Below, one piece after another: positions 1-12,740 of a DNA stretch of 64,000 nucleotides; positions within the stretch are counted from its first letter, which is position 1, and every line of letters starts with the position of its first letter. Source of the stretch: Hibiscus mutabilis (taxonomy: Eukaryota; Streptophyta; Magnoliopsida; Malvales; Malvaceae); NCBI GenBank assembly GCA_019671005.1, contig CM033747.1:25819188-25883187 (forward strand), read 5' to 3'. Made by a program: the position numbers and the translations under genes. Below the pieces are notes generated by a model. The model worked only from the letters and a program-made list of their open reading frames with translations, was not told the origin of the DNA and did no database searches.

Positions 1-124
1 AAAATTCAAGAGCCAAGGGCTAAATTGATTTCTCCAGCTAATATGTCATATGTATATCACTTGCGCCAAAAGAGAAAAAAAAGTCATCAGTATATCACTG
101 CAAAACATTTGAATAAGTTGTTAC

Positions 125-2427
125 CTGGGAAACAATTGAGATGAAGAAGCAGAACCATTAGCCCATTGAGGAAGGCTGTTTGAAGCTCCAGTTGCAGATT
201 TGGCAGCCAGGGGACGCTGACGTATAAAAGGATTTGGAGAATCCTTTGAAGAAGTGGAAGAAAATAGCTGTCTTCTGTTCTCATGAACTTTTAAATTCTG
301 TACAAGGCAATTCAATTACCATAGATTGGAAAGGGAGTATATTAGAGTGACATAACAAGAAGCCATAGTAGTAAAATAGATCTAAGTGAACTAAGTGACC
401 AAACAAAAAACTACCTCTGTTCGCATGGTGAGTACTTCTTTGAACTCTTTTGTAGCACTCATCAAGCGATTCTTCAAATCATCTACAACTGTGGTTGAAT
501 GACTAGATGTATCACTAGAGACACCGCCTTCATTTCTAGAATTGCAAAAGAGCTGAAGATCTACCACTGCAGAGTTAAGTGCAGTGATGTCCTGTTTGAT
601 AACAGCAGTGAGCTCTTGGATTTCCATTGTAGGATCATCAAAGACTGAAGTCCTCTTGGCCACTGCAAATAAGCAAAATACAGGATTTCTTTTTCATATT
701 GAATGAAGAATATGTGGGATCAAGCAACTTTGACAACATCAATGACAAACTGCTAGTCCGTCTATATTCTATATCAGTCATTGATAGTCAGGTCCTATCA
801 TTTGTTATTCCAACTCCTATCAGACCACAGACAGGAAAGTAAGCGGAGAGGTACAGAGACGTAGAAGCATGGTTTTGGGGTATCTGAACAGCATATTCAC
901 TTGCAAGTAACAGTCAGGGGCACATTTCAGCAGTAAAAGACAGTGCAGGCAGTTTCTCCTACTGAGATTACAATCTTGATTCTCTTGATGACAAAAGCCA
1001 ATTTAAAATTACTTTTCCATTAATATAAGCAAAGTAATATATGAGAAACGCATTGTTTCCCAGCCCAATCATGTATAAATATAATCAAGCAAAATTTATT
1101 CACCACTGGCATCATTAATGGTAAGACCAATGTGAGAAAGGGGCCATGGTGGCCGGAGAAGATGAACGCCGGTGAACAATGAACAATAAAATATGAAAAA
1201 CTACAGTTTAACGATAGAACAAAAATAATATTTTCAACAGAGAACAATGTGTTTCTCTGTATTTTCTCTTATTCTTCTTATTCAAATGTGTATAAGATAA
1301 GCCTTTAAATAGGCTGATACAGAGTTTCAGTATAACTAAAATTATACTTTTATCTATAATTTAAATAATATTTATCCCTAATTTAAATAAGACTTATAGT
1401 AGATCTAAACTACTGACTTAGAAATAAACTCTAATTACACATTAAATTAAACTCTAACACTTCTTGTCAACTTACACTCCCCCTCAAGCTCTAACACTTC
1501 TTGGATAACTTACAACCAATAAATAGAATTAGAAGTAAGTGCTATTCTTTTAGGATCAAATTATTTTACTAATCAACTCAACCAAGAGTTTTATAACAAT
1601 ATAAAATAAGATATAAATTGATAGAAAAGGCTATTTGAGGTCGACTTAAACAAAACAAAACAAAACAAACAAAAAGGAAATAGGACTGCTATGCTATGCC
1701 TGACCTGCCCCCTCAGAGGCTAACAAAAACTCAATCAGCTCAAATTACAAATCCTAAGGGAGAGTGATGAGAGTTAAGTGCAATGTACAATGTTGTCCAC
1801 CTTGATAAAAATGATTTTCTCCCATTTCCACTTGCAAAGTTTGAATCATGTGATGTTCACTCTATCAAGCTGTGGAAAGAGAGAAATGAACTGATCATCT
1901 TTATTGATTTATCAACTCCACATACTTATTACCAAACAAACCCTCAAAGCCGAACTCCTACTTTTAACAGCCATTTGGATCAAACGTGAATTCTTTTTAA
2001 GTAACAAAGCTTGCACATCCCTAAAATTCAATTAAATCTGTCACTGAATTTTTTACAAAGCCTCTAAATTCTACTCTATATGCCACGACAAGATAAATTT
2101 GAGCTTTTAAACAACCGATATATGGTTTACCGTTATATTTCCAAAAGTTGTAAGCGTAAATGAAGCTAAACTAAATAAGTACTTACATTTTGCTAACTTG
2201 GAAAGCTTTTGCGAAGTTTGATGAATCCCAAATCCAATCTTGGAAGCCCTCCTATTAAACTCCGATTGATGCGCTACCACAGATCTTTGTTCGTCCGCTC
2301 TCGATGTACTGCTACTCGGTTCGTTCTGGTCCGCTCCAGACGATAACGACTTCCTTAACCTCTCCGCAACGCTCTGGAATTCTTGCGTCCGATCCCGAAA
2401 TGATGATTGTGCCACTTTTACAGGCAT
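125..2427 (-). CDS. SYP32: Syntaxin of the SYP3 group (SYP32-like), 5' part, three exons
   Basis: Qa-SNARE of the Golgi/ER-Golgi syntaxin-5 type, which acts in membrane fusion at the early secretory pathway. Exons read on the minus strand: 2427-2187 (start ATG at 2427), 662-415 and 297-125. The junctions are seen directly: GTAAGT donor at 2186, TTGCAG acceptor ending at 663, GT donor at 414, CAG acceptor ending at 298, GT donor at 124. Exons 1+2 total 489 nt, an exact codon multiple. The product starts MPVKVAQSSFRDRTQEF and contains the family blocks SEFNRRASKIG, QTSQKLSKLAK, RTSVFDDPTMEIQELT and VHENRRQLFSS. These are the N-terminal regulatory helices. The SNARE helix and membrane anchor must lie before base 1, so the gene is incomplete in this window. 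Family identity is from memory of plant SYP31/SYP32; the second exon is closer to SYP32. Reading frames look intact. Confidence 0.93.
665..2186 (-). other. Large first intron of the SYP32-like gene
   Basis: An AT-rich intron of about 1.5 kb. At 1240-1560 it holds a short direct repeat of CTCTAACACTTCTTG (near 1451 and 1490) flanking ACTCCCCCTCAAGCT. That motif resembles the junction downstream of pol in many plant copia elements, so an old retroelement scrap is possible. No reliable reading frame was found in it. Confidence 0.45.
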
Positions 2428-2640
2428 TTTGTTGTTAACCTTCTCAATCTTCGCAGAGATGCCAAAGTTCCCAACCTATAACATTTGAGCTAAAGGGCTT
2501 GATTTCCTCGATTTTTATTCACAATTAAGCAAAAAAAAAAGGATATGGGTGGAGATTCTTACTTCAAACCGGAGAGATCTGAAACCCTAAAATAATAGAT
2601 CGACCTAAATTCGCAATAAAACGCTGTTGTATATGGTCGA
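2428..2640 (-). other. 5' leader of the SYP32-like gene with a probable leader intron and telo-box
   Basis: Upstream of the ATG a GTAAGA donor (intron from 2562) and a TATAG acceptor (2477-2476) define a likely 87-nt intron in the 5' untranslated region. The leader exon contains AAACCCTAA at 2582-2590, a telo-box motif common in promoters and leaders of plant housekeeping genes. The transcription start is not determined. Confidence 0.5.
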
Positions 2641-3200
2641 ATTGTCAAATAGGAGATGAAAGCGAAGCTCTAAATCCAAGACCAAGATCGATAGGATGTG
2701 AAATTGAAACCAAAGAATATAGGTTAAAAATGTCGGTTTAGTAACAAATATTTTAAAAATAACCGTTCAGTTACTTAATTAGAAACAAATATGTTATTTT
2801 TATTTTAAAATAATAATTTAATCATTTAATTATATACTTGAATATTATTTTAATATTTATATATCTAATTTTTTAAATTAAGTAAGAATTTCTATTTTAT
2901 GTCTGATTTTTTAAATCGAATTTGATATCTGAAAATAACACCCTATTAACCATGCTTCTATCTATGGCAATAGATTAGAGATGAGAACTCCCTATTGTAA
3001 ATCCAATTAACAATTAAATAATCTTTCTCATTCTACCACGTCACCCTGACGCTCAACGACAACCCACTCGCCGTTTCAAGTCAAATACGTGGCACTTCTC
3101 ACATAATTACCTCTCACGGTAAAAATAAAATAAAAAAAAGAATTTTCAGAAAACAAATTTTATCTTGAAATTAAAATTTTAAAAAAATCGACAAATCTAT
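2641..3200. promoter_or_regulatory. Shared divergent promoter region between the SYP32-like and EPL-like genes
   Basis: The two start codons are about 1.1 kb apart and face away from each other. After removal of the leaders roughly 560 bp remain, AT-rich at 2740-2900 and without repeats. It must contain both promoters. A second telo-box, read as TTTAGGGTT, lies at 3207-3215 in the EPL-like leader. No clear TATA box was assigned. Confidence 0.55.
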
Positions 3201-3548
3201 TAGGGATTTAGGGTTCAATTCGCAATCCCTAGATTCTAACCCTAGCCTGTACTCGGACTCTTGATATTCACGATTCGGCGGAGAAATTGATGTTCTTTTT
3301 ATGTGTCGATCCAGGTAAGTAATGCATTTTATTTCGGTTTTCTTTTTCTAATTGTTTGTTTTGTTTGAGAAGAATCTGAATAGACGGATATTGAGATTGA
3401 TCGGTTGATCTAGGGGAAATTTGAGGGATTTTTTTTATTTATTTCGTTTATTTAGGTGCAATTTTTGTTTTACAGATCTGAAACATGTGTGATGTGAATG
3501 TGAAAATTGGGAGATTCAGTTTTTCCTGTTTGGATTGAGGGATTGTTG
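3201..3548 (+). other. 5' leader and leader intron of the EPL-like gene
   Basis: A leader exon ends GATCCAG at 3314, followed by a GTAAGT donor at 3315. A TTTTACAG acceptor ends at 3475, giving a 161-nt leader intron. Exon 2 starts at 3476 and reaches the start codon at 3549. An in-frame upstream ATG exists at 3507, but the product starting at 3549 (MENRIGNSHGAEIPKKSRS) matches the family start. Confidence 0.6.
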
Positions 3549-6500
3549 ATGGAAAATAGAATAGGAAACTCTCATGGAGCGGAAATTCCTAAGAAATCAA
3601 GATCTTTGGATCTCAAGAGTTTGTATAAATCGGATGATTCCAAGGAGTCTCCTAAGAATAGGAGCTTGAAGAGAAAAGAAAGTTCACAAGAAGGTGATGG
3701 TGAGAAGAGGAGTAATAATAATTCCAAGAGAAAGAAGAGTAGGAAATCTCTTCCTCTCAGTAGTTTTAGAACCGTCCATGATAGCAATAGTAGCAAGAGT
3801 TTAACTGAAGTGTATAATGGTGGGTTTAGTTCGAGGTTGCATGATCCAGAAAGTTTGAAGAAGTTGGGTTCGAGTCAGAAAGCAAAGAACAGTAGCAGTG
3901 CTGATAATGTCTCAGTTAGTTTGGGTAGCAATGGTATGGGGATCCCAAATCGTAAGCGGCGGTCTGTTGGGTGGAGCAAATTTGAGGATGGTCAAATGTT
4001 GAAGCTGGCTGTTAGATCTAATAGTAAAGAGGTTAATGAGGAAGTGAAGGTAGCTAGTGAAGACTCTGGCACTCAGAATGAGTCTTTGAAGGTTAAACAG
4101 GAGAAGATTATTGATGATTTTAAGGAGAACCGGAACAGTGAGTCAAGTTCGATTCAGCATTTGAAGGAAGAAGATGGTATTGCTGGTTACTCGGCTGTAA
4201 ATGACGGTGACTCTTTGCTAAAAAAATCACGGAGGAAACCTAGGAAGAGGAAGGATTCAGTAAAGGGTGATAAAAGTGTTGCTAACAAGGCTGAGAGTTC
4301 GGTAGAGGCTTGTGCTGTATTTCAAGAAGATGAAGAGAATCTTGAAGAAAATGCAGCAAGGATGCTATCATCACGGTTTAACCCAAGCTGTACTGGCTTT
4401 TCTTCAAACAGCAAAGTTTCCGCATCACCATCTGAGAATGGACTATCTTTTCTTTTATCTTCTGGTCAGAGTGCTAGTCCTGGGTCTAAGAATTTGTCTG
4501 GTTCAGAATCTGCTTCTGTCGATGCTTCTGGTAGGATATTGAGACCACGGAAAAGTCATAAAGGGAAGGCCAACTCAAGGAGAAGGCGCCATTTTTATGA
4601 AATTTTCTCTGGAGACTTGGATGCGCAATGGGTGTTAAATCGAAGAATCAAGGTGTTCTGGCCTTTGGACCAGAATTGGTATTATGGCCTTGTCTACGAC
4701 TATGACAAAGAGAGAAAGCTTCATCATGTAAAATATGATGACCGTGACGAGGAATGGATAGATTTACATAATGAGAGATTTAAACTCCTGCTTTTTCCTA
4801 GTGAACTTCCCTACAAATCTCAACGGAAAAGATCTCGGCGAGATAGAGGTTCTGATGATAGAATCAAGAATGTGAGGCTCAACAAAGAGAAGGGTAAGAA
4901 AAAATTCATGATGGAAGATGACAGTGCTAATGGTAGCTATATGGATTCTGAGCCCATCATCTCCTGGCTGGCTCGCTCCAGTCATCGTGTCAAATCATGC
5001 CCTTTGCGTTCTGTGAAGAGACAGAAAATATCCGCTTCATCTCTTAGTTCTCCTGGTCAACAGTTGTCGTGTGATGAAGCTTTAGATGAAAATGGTTCTC
5101 TCTATGGAGGTTCATTGAAGGGAAGTAAAGTTAAATTGTTCAACGCCACTGCATTGTCGGACAGACCGGTTGATAGCAGAAGGGTTGAGGATTCTTCCTT
5201 TGATAGCACTAGTTACCCCAACAAAAAACATCCTATTGTATATTTTAGAAGGCGTTTTCAGAAGACGGATAAAGCGTTGTGTCAGGCGTCTAAGAGCAAT
5301 TGTATTGGCAGTAATGTGTCTGAATCTATCACATACCCTGGCTGTGTTGATGAATTTCAGGATTTGGGTGTACTTGATGTTTGTGCGGGACGGTTGGATC
5401 CTGAACGAGATTTGTTGCTTAGTGATAATGCAGGGCAGTTACAATTAAATATTTCATTGATTCATTCAAAACAATTCAGGTTTTGGTTGAGCATGCCTGT
5501 GCTCTCCGTCTCAAATAACTTATTTGGTACAAATAGCCTTTGGCTGGTTCGTACTTTGTTGCTGCTGCAGTGTGGAATTGTGATGACCGTCTGGCCAATG
5601 GTTCAGATGGAGATCCTTTTTGTTGATAATGAAGTCGGATTAAGTTTTTTTCTGTTTGAAGGTTCCTTGAAACAGGCTATAGCTTTTGTTTTCCAGGTTC
5701 TGATGGTATTTTATCGACCTACTGAGCAGGGGAAGTGTTCTGATCTGCAGTTGCCTATAACTTCAATCAGGTTCAAATTTTCTTGCTCTCAAGATCTTAG
5801 GAGGCAGATTGTCTTTGCTTTTTACAAGTTCCATGAAGTGAAGCATTCAAAATGGTTGTTACTAGACTCTAAGCTGAAAAGACATTGTCTGCTTAATGGG
5901 CAACTACCTCTGTCCGAGTGCACTTATGATAACATTAAGTCGCTTCAGAATGGAACTAATCGGCTTCTTGGTTCTTCTGCTTGCAAAGACTCCTCAGTTG
6001 AGGTATGCTTGTTCTCCATGTGACTTTGGTACTGAAACCTTAAAGGTGGTTTGTGTTGTGTGTTTTACTTATGATTGCATGAAAATACTTAAATTTATCT
6101 TTGTTTCTCCCCCTAAAAACCACACTCGTCCATGCCTCAGAAAAGACACTATTTAGTTTTAGTTTTTAGCTTTATGTTCTATCATCTTTGGTCATTAACT
6201 ATCAACCATGAGCTCTGGTGAGTTTTACAATTGCCGTACAGTCATATTAATACCTTCCTTTTTTGGTGACTGTATTAAATGGTATAAAATTTGTTTGTTA
6301 TTGACCAGGGTTTAAGGAGGAGAAAATATTGGCCGGGTATCAGCCCTAATGGGTGTCTCCAGAGAATCTAGTTTTCTGGAAGTTGGCCAGTTTTCTTGCA
6401 ATTCTGAGAAGCATAGAAATCTTCCTCAGTTTGCCCTTTCTTTTGGTGCTGCACCTACTTTCTTTCTTAGTTTGCATCTTAAGCTACTTATGGAACGTAG

Positions 6501-9500
6501 TCTTGCTTGCATCAGCTTTCGTGATCATGACTCCATTGAGCAACCAGGAAGCTCTGGCAATTTGTTGTTGGATGACAGTTCTAGTAGAGAGGACTGTATG
6601 AACAACAATTCTGAAAGTAGTGTAGAAAAAAATCTGAAGGCTTCACTAAAGGATGTTGCTTCTGATGCTGAGTTAACAACTCTTGATCTCTCTGTTTGTG
6701 GTAATGTATGTTTGGAAAAGTCCTCACAGAAGCTCAAAAATGGTGATCAAATCGTTGATGGAACTTTTGCTAGCTCTCATGAACCTGAAGAAGTTGGAGC
6801 CATAGCCATTGGTTCATTACGGAAGCAACAATGTGACAATTCAGAGTCTCAGCAACTTGTTTTTTCATCAAAGCCTCCAGTTGATGGTGATAAGAATAAT
6901 ACAAGTGGTGGTTCTGTTTTGAATGGTATTAGGGTTGAGATTCCACCCTTTGATCAATATGGAAAGCATGTTGACAGTGAATTACCCAGTACTCAACAGT
7001 CTACAGATTTGACTTGGAGTATGATCGGTGGCGTTATCCCAAGTCCTAATCCTACTGCTCCTAGAAGTACATGGCATCGAAATAGAAGTATTTCTTCTAT
7101 TGGTTATCATGTTCACGGTTGGTCAGATGGAAAGGCTGATTTCTTCAACAGTAATTTTGGAAATGGACCTAAGAAGCCACGAACTCAGGTATCATACTCG
7201 ATGCCCTTTGGAAGTTTAGATTACAGCACAAAAAATAAAGGCCAGCAGCAGATAGCCCTTCCTCACAAGCGAATTAGGAGGGCTAATGAGAAGAGATCAT
7301 CTGATGTTTCTAGAGGCTCCCAAAGGAACTTGGAGTTATTATCTTGTGATGCAAATGTACTAATTACTATTGGTGACAGAGGATGGCGAGAATGTGGAGT
7401 GCAGGTTGTGCTAGAGCTTTTTGATCATAATGAATGGAAGCTGGCTGTGAAAGTGTCAGGGTCTACAAGGTACTCTTACAAGGCACATCAGTTCCTGCAG
7501 CCTGGATCTACCAATCGTTTTACACATGCTATGATGTGGAAAGGAGGGAAAGATTGGATCTTGGAGTTTACAGACAGGAGTCAGTGGGCTCTTTTCAAGG
7601 AGATGCATGAAGAGTGCTACAACCGTAATCCCCGTGCTGCTTCAGTGAAGAACATTCCTATTCCTGGGGTTCACTTAATAGAGGGATATGATGAAAATGC
7701 GACGGAAGTGACATTTGCTCTCTGTTCTTCAAAGTACTTACGCCAGGTTGAAACTGATGTTGAGATGGCTTTGGATCCGTCCCGTGTTTTATACGACATA
7801 GATAGTGATGACGAACAGTGGATTTCTAGAATTTGCAAATCTTCCGAAAGTGATATTGGCAATTCTTTGGAATTTTCTGATGAAATGTTTGAGAAGGTTA
7901 TGGACATGTTTGAGAAGGCTGCATATGCTCAAAAGTGCAGTAAGTTTAGTTCTGAAGAAATCCAAGAGCTCATGGCTGGAGTTGGGTCCATTAACGTAAT
8001 CACAGCAATCTATGGGCATTGGCAACAGAAGAGGCAGAGAGTTGGGATGCCTTTAATTCGTCATCTCCAGGTATCTTTTGAAAACCTTGTTTTTTTTCAT
8101 GCATTTGTTTCTTTTAGTCAATACTTTTTAGTTGTACTAGTAGATTGAATTTGTAAACTTATTTTTGGTGCATCACCTGAAGTACTTGGTTCTGCACAGA
8201 TGTATTCAGTAGTCTGAATAGTGTTCATACATATATATATATATATATATATAATTTCTTCACAAAAACATGTACTTGCCATCAAGCACCTGGAAAAGAA
8301 AAACAGAAAATCTGGGTTTAAGTTTTATTCAGTTATTTAAGTAATAGTTGCATTTTAATGTGTTTTAACTAGTAACAAAGAATTATTTAGTGGTACTTAC
8401 TGTTCAAAGAAAAAATGACAAAAATATCATGAAATTTCTGGATTAATTTTATACATCTGAAATATACAGGTCTATTGAGTCTTTAGCTAATTTTTACATA
8501 ATATTTGCATCAATGCTCAAAAGTTATATAACAATTCAACATTGAAATAAAGTCTTTTAAATTCATCTTCCCAAACAAAAATGGGGAGTTGGGGACAAGG
8601 GATTGTACTTATATGAGTTTGTTTAAACCAAACCAATGACAAAAATATCATTGATATTTTGATTATTATTACATCTGATAATTTGGTCTATTATTAGAAA
8701 CTTTTACAAATTGAGGGAAATGCTCAAATGGCCAAACAATTCAACATTTTTTTTAATTTATACAGAATCTAAACAAAGGAAAAGTTTTACCCATTTCCTT
8801 TCTTTGATATTTTGATTATTTAACAATAAAACATTTTGTAAATTGATTAGCTCCTCCGTTAATTTTGAGGTTTTGTTACAAAGAGTTGTATTCTGATTTT
8901 TTTGTTTGTTTGTAACAATCCAACATTTTGTTTACTTTTGGGTCTATGATTTTTTTGGTTGTCTGAATTGCATTCCATCTATTTCCTATCCTCCTTAAGA
9001 GCCTGAATAATTCTCAAGTTCAACTTTCAAGGTTCTGATTTTACGGACAGTTTTACTATGTTACCGTGGTTTGTTTGTTCATGTGTTTTGTTTTATCTTA
9101 AATATTTTATGATGTCCAACTTATTTTTATAATGTCTGTTTTTTATTCAGCCTCCATTGTGGGAAAGGTACCAACAGCAAATGAGAGAGTGGGAGCAAGC
9201 AGTGTCTAAAGGTAAATCTAAATCCATTGAGAAGCCACCCATGTTTGCTTTCTGTATGAAACCCCGGGGTCTGGAACTTCCAAATAAAGGGTCAAAGCAT
9301 AGATCCCACAGGAAATTTTCAGTTTCTGGTCAAAGCCAACATGCCTTGGGATATCACGAGGGTTGTCATTCCTTTGGTAAATGGTCTTCACTTTATTCTT
9401 TTTATTTTATTTTTTGATGTTTGCCTTTGCAAATTGAATTCATTTGTTGTCATTTCAGGTAGAGGATCAAATGGGTTCCTGTTTGGGGATGAAAAGTTTA

Positions 9501-10036
9501 TATATCCCGCGCATAACTATGATTCTTTAGAAGATTCCCCACTGTCTCAAGTTTCACCAAGGTTATTTTCACCACGAGAATTTGGTAGCATGGGGTATTT
9601 CCTGATGGGAAGTGATAGGTTTGATAAGAATCATTTCCATAAACTTCAAAGAAGCAAGTCAAAGAAGTATGGCACTTTTCTGTCATCAAATGACGCACAG
9701 ATGGTGGATTCATACAATCAGAGGCTAATTGGCAAGAGAAATGGAATTCACCGATGGAACCGGGGCTTTCTTGAGTGGCCAAGCCAGCAGCATTACCTCA
9801 CTGATGGCTTTCAAAGGCAGGGCCTGGAACAGTGGGATAATTCTGATATTGACGAGTTCACATTGCGTGATGCATCTAGCGCAGCCCAGCATGCACTTAA
9901 AATGGCCAAGTTCAAGAGAGAAAAAGCCCAGAGATTGCTTTTCAGAGCAGATCTGGCAATTCACAAGGCCGTGGTTGCTCTCATGACTGCAGAGGCAATT
10001 AAAGAATCTTCTGATGACTTGAATGGTGATGGGTAG
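3549..10036 (+). CDS. Enhancer-of-polycomb-like chromatin protein, four coding exons, with an apparent +1 frameshift
   Basis: Plant EPL-like nuclear protein. The family is related to Enhancer of polycomb, a subunit of NuA4-type histone acetyltransferase complexes. Coding exons: 3549-6002, 6309-8070, 9151-9376 and 9459-10036 (TAG). The introns show GTATGC..ACCAG, GTATCT..TTCAG and GTAAAT..TTTCAG borders. The N-terminal part is basic and Lys/Ser-rich. A Tudor-like segment around residues 350-425 contains RRIKVFWPLDQNWYYGLV and HHVKYDDRDEEW. Exon 3 contains the EPL region with NIPIPGVHLIEGYD, DVEMALDPSRVLYDIDSDDE and GHWQQKRQRVGMPLIRHLQ. The last exon ends with a basic helix (LKMAKFKREKAQRLLFRADL). 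The exons sum to 5020 nt, one more than a codon multiple. The splice at 6002/6309 is in phase, but the conserved block starting MGVSRESSF at 6349 is in the +1 frame, and the original frame stops near 6365. With that base ignored the product is about 1,672 residues, normal for the family. Confidence 0.93.
6003..6308 (+). other. EPL-like intron 2 (first within the coding region)
   Basis: GTATGC donor after GTTGAG, acceptor TTGACCAG. No alternative AG nearby (6316, 6319, 6322) gives the frame needed by the downstream exon, so alternative acceptor use does not explain the frameshift. Confidence 0.75.
8071..9150 (+). other. EPL-like intron 3 with an (AT)n microsatellite
   Basis: A 1.08-kb AT-rich intron with a GTATCT donor and TTATTCAG acceptor. 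A pure (AT)n run of about 23 bp sits at 8231-8253 and should be length-polymorphic. No gene or transposon was recognised in it. Confidence 0.8.
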
Positions 10037-10695
10037 AACGACCTGATGAAACTGGAGTGTTGACTGAATGAAATTAGCGAGCACCATTCAGTTCTGGAGC
10101 TGATGAAATAACGTAAAAGGATCGAACATTCTTTTCCCCTCGGAAATGGTGGCCTGGAGTTGTCATTGATTGATTAAGAGTAAAAGTGCCAACATGAAAG
10201 CTGCGACTGGTTGGTAGTTTTTTGCTTCTGCTACACATCGATGCAGTTCTTACGTGCCAACTTCACAGCATTCCCGCCACTATTTTCTTTTTTAATCCCA
10301 GCAGCAGGTTACTCAACCGTTGATTTGATTCTTCCGGTAAGTGGTGTTACGGAATTTTGGCAGGCGAGATATCTGTACAGAAATACTATTTTAGTTTTTT
10401 TTTTTTTGTCGTAGTTGGTTGGTTTATTCCTCGTAGGCTTGATATGGTGAAATATCAGAGTAGGCAGGTTAGCTCAAATAATACATCATCTTCTCTTTTG
10501 TTATCAAATTGTGTGGTTAAAATGCTTGGAATTCGGAATTTGAGAAACAGAAAATGCTGTAAGTATTATTATTATATGTTCACAGATTTTCATTAGAGGG
10601 TCACAATGAGTCATTTGTTGGCTTGGCTGGCTTCCCCGTTGTGGTGAAGTTGCTTCCCTACCTGTTTTACTGTTTACAAAGATTAATTATTAATA
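10037..10695 (+). other. 3' untranslated and downstream region of the EPL-like gene
   Basis: Non-coding sequence between the EPL-like stop codon and the first transposon. It includes a T-run at 10395-10407. The polyadenylation site cannot be fixed from sequence alone. Confidence 0.5.
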
Positions 10696-10958
10696 AACTA
10701 AACTAGGTGTGAGCGTTTGATTGAGTCAAGTTAAAAACTTGAGTCAGTCGAGTTTATGTATTTTACACTCAAACTTTATTTAAAAAAAAAATTTATTCGA
10801 GTTTACTTTATAAAATTTGAGTTAAATCGAGTCAAGTCGAATTTATGTATAAATTTAATTGTAATTATTTACAATGTTATAACACAGGTCAATTTTAATT
10901 TAAACGATTTTTTATATCCGTATACAATACACATTTTTTCAAATTTTTTCGTATCCGG

Positions 10959-11199
10959 TTTGAAAATTCTGATTTCTTATATTCTGTTTTTGTGAGAATA
11001 CTTAAAGGTATTTATCTACAAATGTCTACCAACCTAGATAAGGGAGTTGCTCCGTAATTAAAGAAAATATTTATAAGTTAGGAAAAACAATAAATCTAAT
11101 TAATCCTTGATTGTCTAATAATAACAATCTCTAATCTCCTAAAATAAAAAGGACAGTTATATCCTATTTTTATTTAAGCTGCACAGCAGAATTTTGACA
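10959..11199 (-). repeat. copia 3' LTR
   Basis: Matches 15537-15780 over its whole length with scattered substitutions and small indels. It follows the RNase H stop and a purine-rich stretch (GAGAAAGTG) that would act as the polypurine tract. Confidence 0.88.
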
Positions 11200-11213
11200 T
11201 TCTACACTTTCTC

Positions 11214-11600
11214 TCAAGCTGGAGGGTATAAGTTACATAATCTCAGCTTGGATTTGAATTCATCGAAGCTAGTTATTGGGAGAGTTTTAGTGAGAATATT
11301 AGCAAGTTGCAATTGAGTAGGAATATAACTTAACTTGATAGTCTCATTCTTGACCTTTTCTGAGATAAAATGTCTATCAATCTCCACATATTTGGTTCTG
11401 TCATAATAAACAGGATTCTTAGCAATGCTTATAACAGATTGGTTATTAATTTGCACTTTGAACTGAGTATTAAAGTCCACTTTTAACTCCTTTAATAATC
11501 TCTGAATCCACGTTCCTTCACAAATTTCTAGTGCAAGTGCTCGAAATTTTGCTTCAGCACTACTTAAAACTACCGATTGCTTTTTACTCTTCCATGTAAC
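11214..11600 (-). pseudogene. copia RNase H C-terminal part
   Basis: Frame 11480-11214 ends the polyprotein with NPVYYDRTKYVEIDRHFI, LANILTKTLP and LRLCNLYPPA, the usual copia RNase H tail. The stop codon leads directly into the polypurine region and 3' LTR. Confidence 0.88.
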
Positions 11601-11609
11601 AAAATTACC

Positions 11610-12740
11610 TCAAACAAAAAAGCAATAGCCGCTTGTAGACCTCCTTTCAGTTAACTCCTCAGCCCAGCTTGCATCGGTATAAATTTCAACCTCACGGTTT
11701 TTACTTCTTTTAAAAATTAAACCATGACCAGGTGTCATTTTGAGGTACCTGAGGATTCGATTGACTGCTTCTAGGTGCTCCTCTCTTGGGTCATTCATAC
11801 GTTGACTGACAATACTTACTAAAAAGGCAATATCCGATCTGGTATGGGATAAATAAATTAACTTTCCCACTAACCTTTGATATTGTTCTTTGTTAACTGG
11901 AACTCCATCTTTCCTTAGCTTTAAGTTGAGATCCATAGGTGTTTATGCTGGTTTACACCCAAGCATACCTATCTCTGTCAGTAAGCCTAGGACGTATTTC
12001 CTTTGTGAGATCACAATCTCAGCTTTTGAACGAACAACCTACATTCCTAGAAAATACTTGAGAGCACCAAGATCTTTGATTTCAATGTTAATAGCAAGTT
12101 GCCTTTTAGTCTACTGATTTCTTCACGTTCATCTCCTGTTATGATAATGTCATCAACATAAACAATAAGAATGACTTTTTTACCTTTTGATGAAACCTTT
12201 AAGAACAGTGTGTGATCTGATTAACATTGACTGTAGCCATAGTTAATTACAGCTTTGGTAAATCTGTCAAACCATGCACGAGGATATTGTTTCAGCCATA
12301 TAGTGATTTTTTAGCTTGCATATTTTGTAGCCATTTGAGGGATTCTCTATAAACCTGAAGGTATCTCTATGTACACATCTTTTTCAAGATCCCCATTTAA
12401 GAATGCAATTTTGATGCCTAACTGATGAAGAGGCCAATATTCATTTACCGCAAGTGATAATAGAACCCGGACATTATTTAGCTTTGCAACAAGTTCAAAG
12501 GTCTCTTGGTAATCAATTTCATACGATTGAGTGAACCCTTTTGCTACCAACCTTGCTTTGAATCTTTCAACACTCTCATCAGCCTTGTACTTCACAGTGA
12601 ATATTCATTTGCATCCCACCGTCTTCTTTTCTTTTGGCAATTTAGTGAGTACCTGTGTCTCATTGCTCTTTAAGGCCTTGATTTCTTCTTCAACAGCTTT
12701 TTTTCAACCTGGAATTTTTAGTGCTTCCTGAATTGTCTTT
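11610..12740 (-). pseudogene. copia reverse transcriptase, broken
   Basis: Fragments include VERFKARLVAKGFTQSYEID (12595-12347) and YQRLVGKLIYLSHTRSDIAF (11936-11610). The catalytic YVDD is still readable at 12160-12149, in a different frame from the flanking fragments. Multiple frameshifts. Confidence 0.88.

Noticed and set aside
3572..3796. Leu-rich open frame antisense to the EPL-like start
   Set aside because: Complement of a Lys/Ser-rich coding segment; codon shadow.
10756..10995. 79-residue open frame after the EPL-like gene
   Set aside because: AT-rich translation of the hAT-type element and LTR border.
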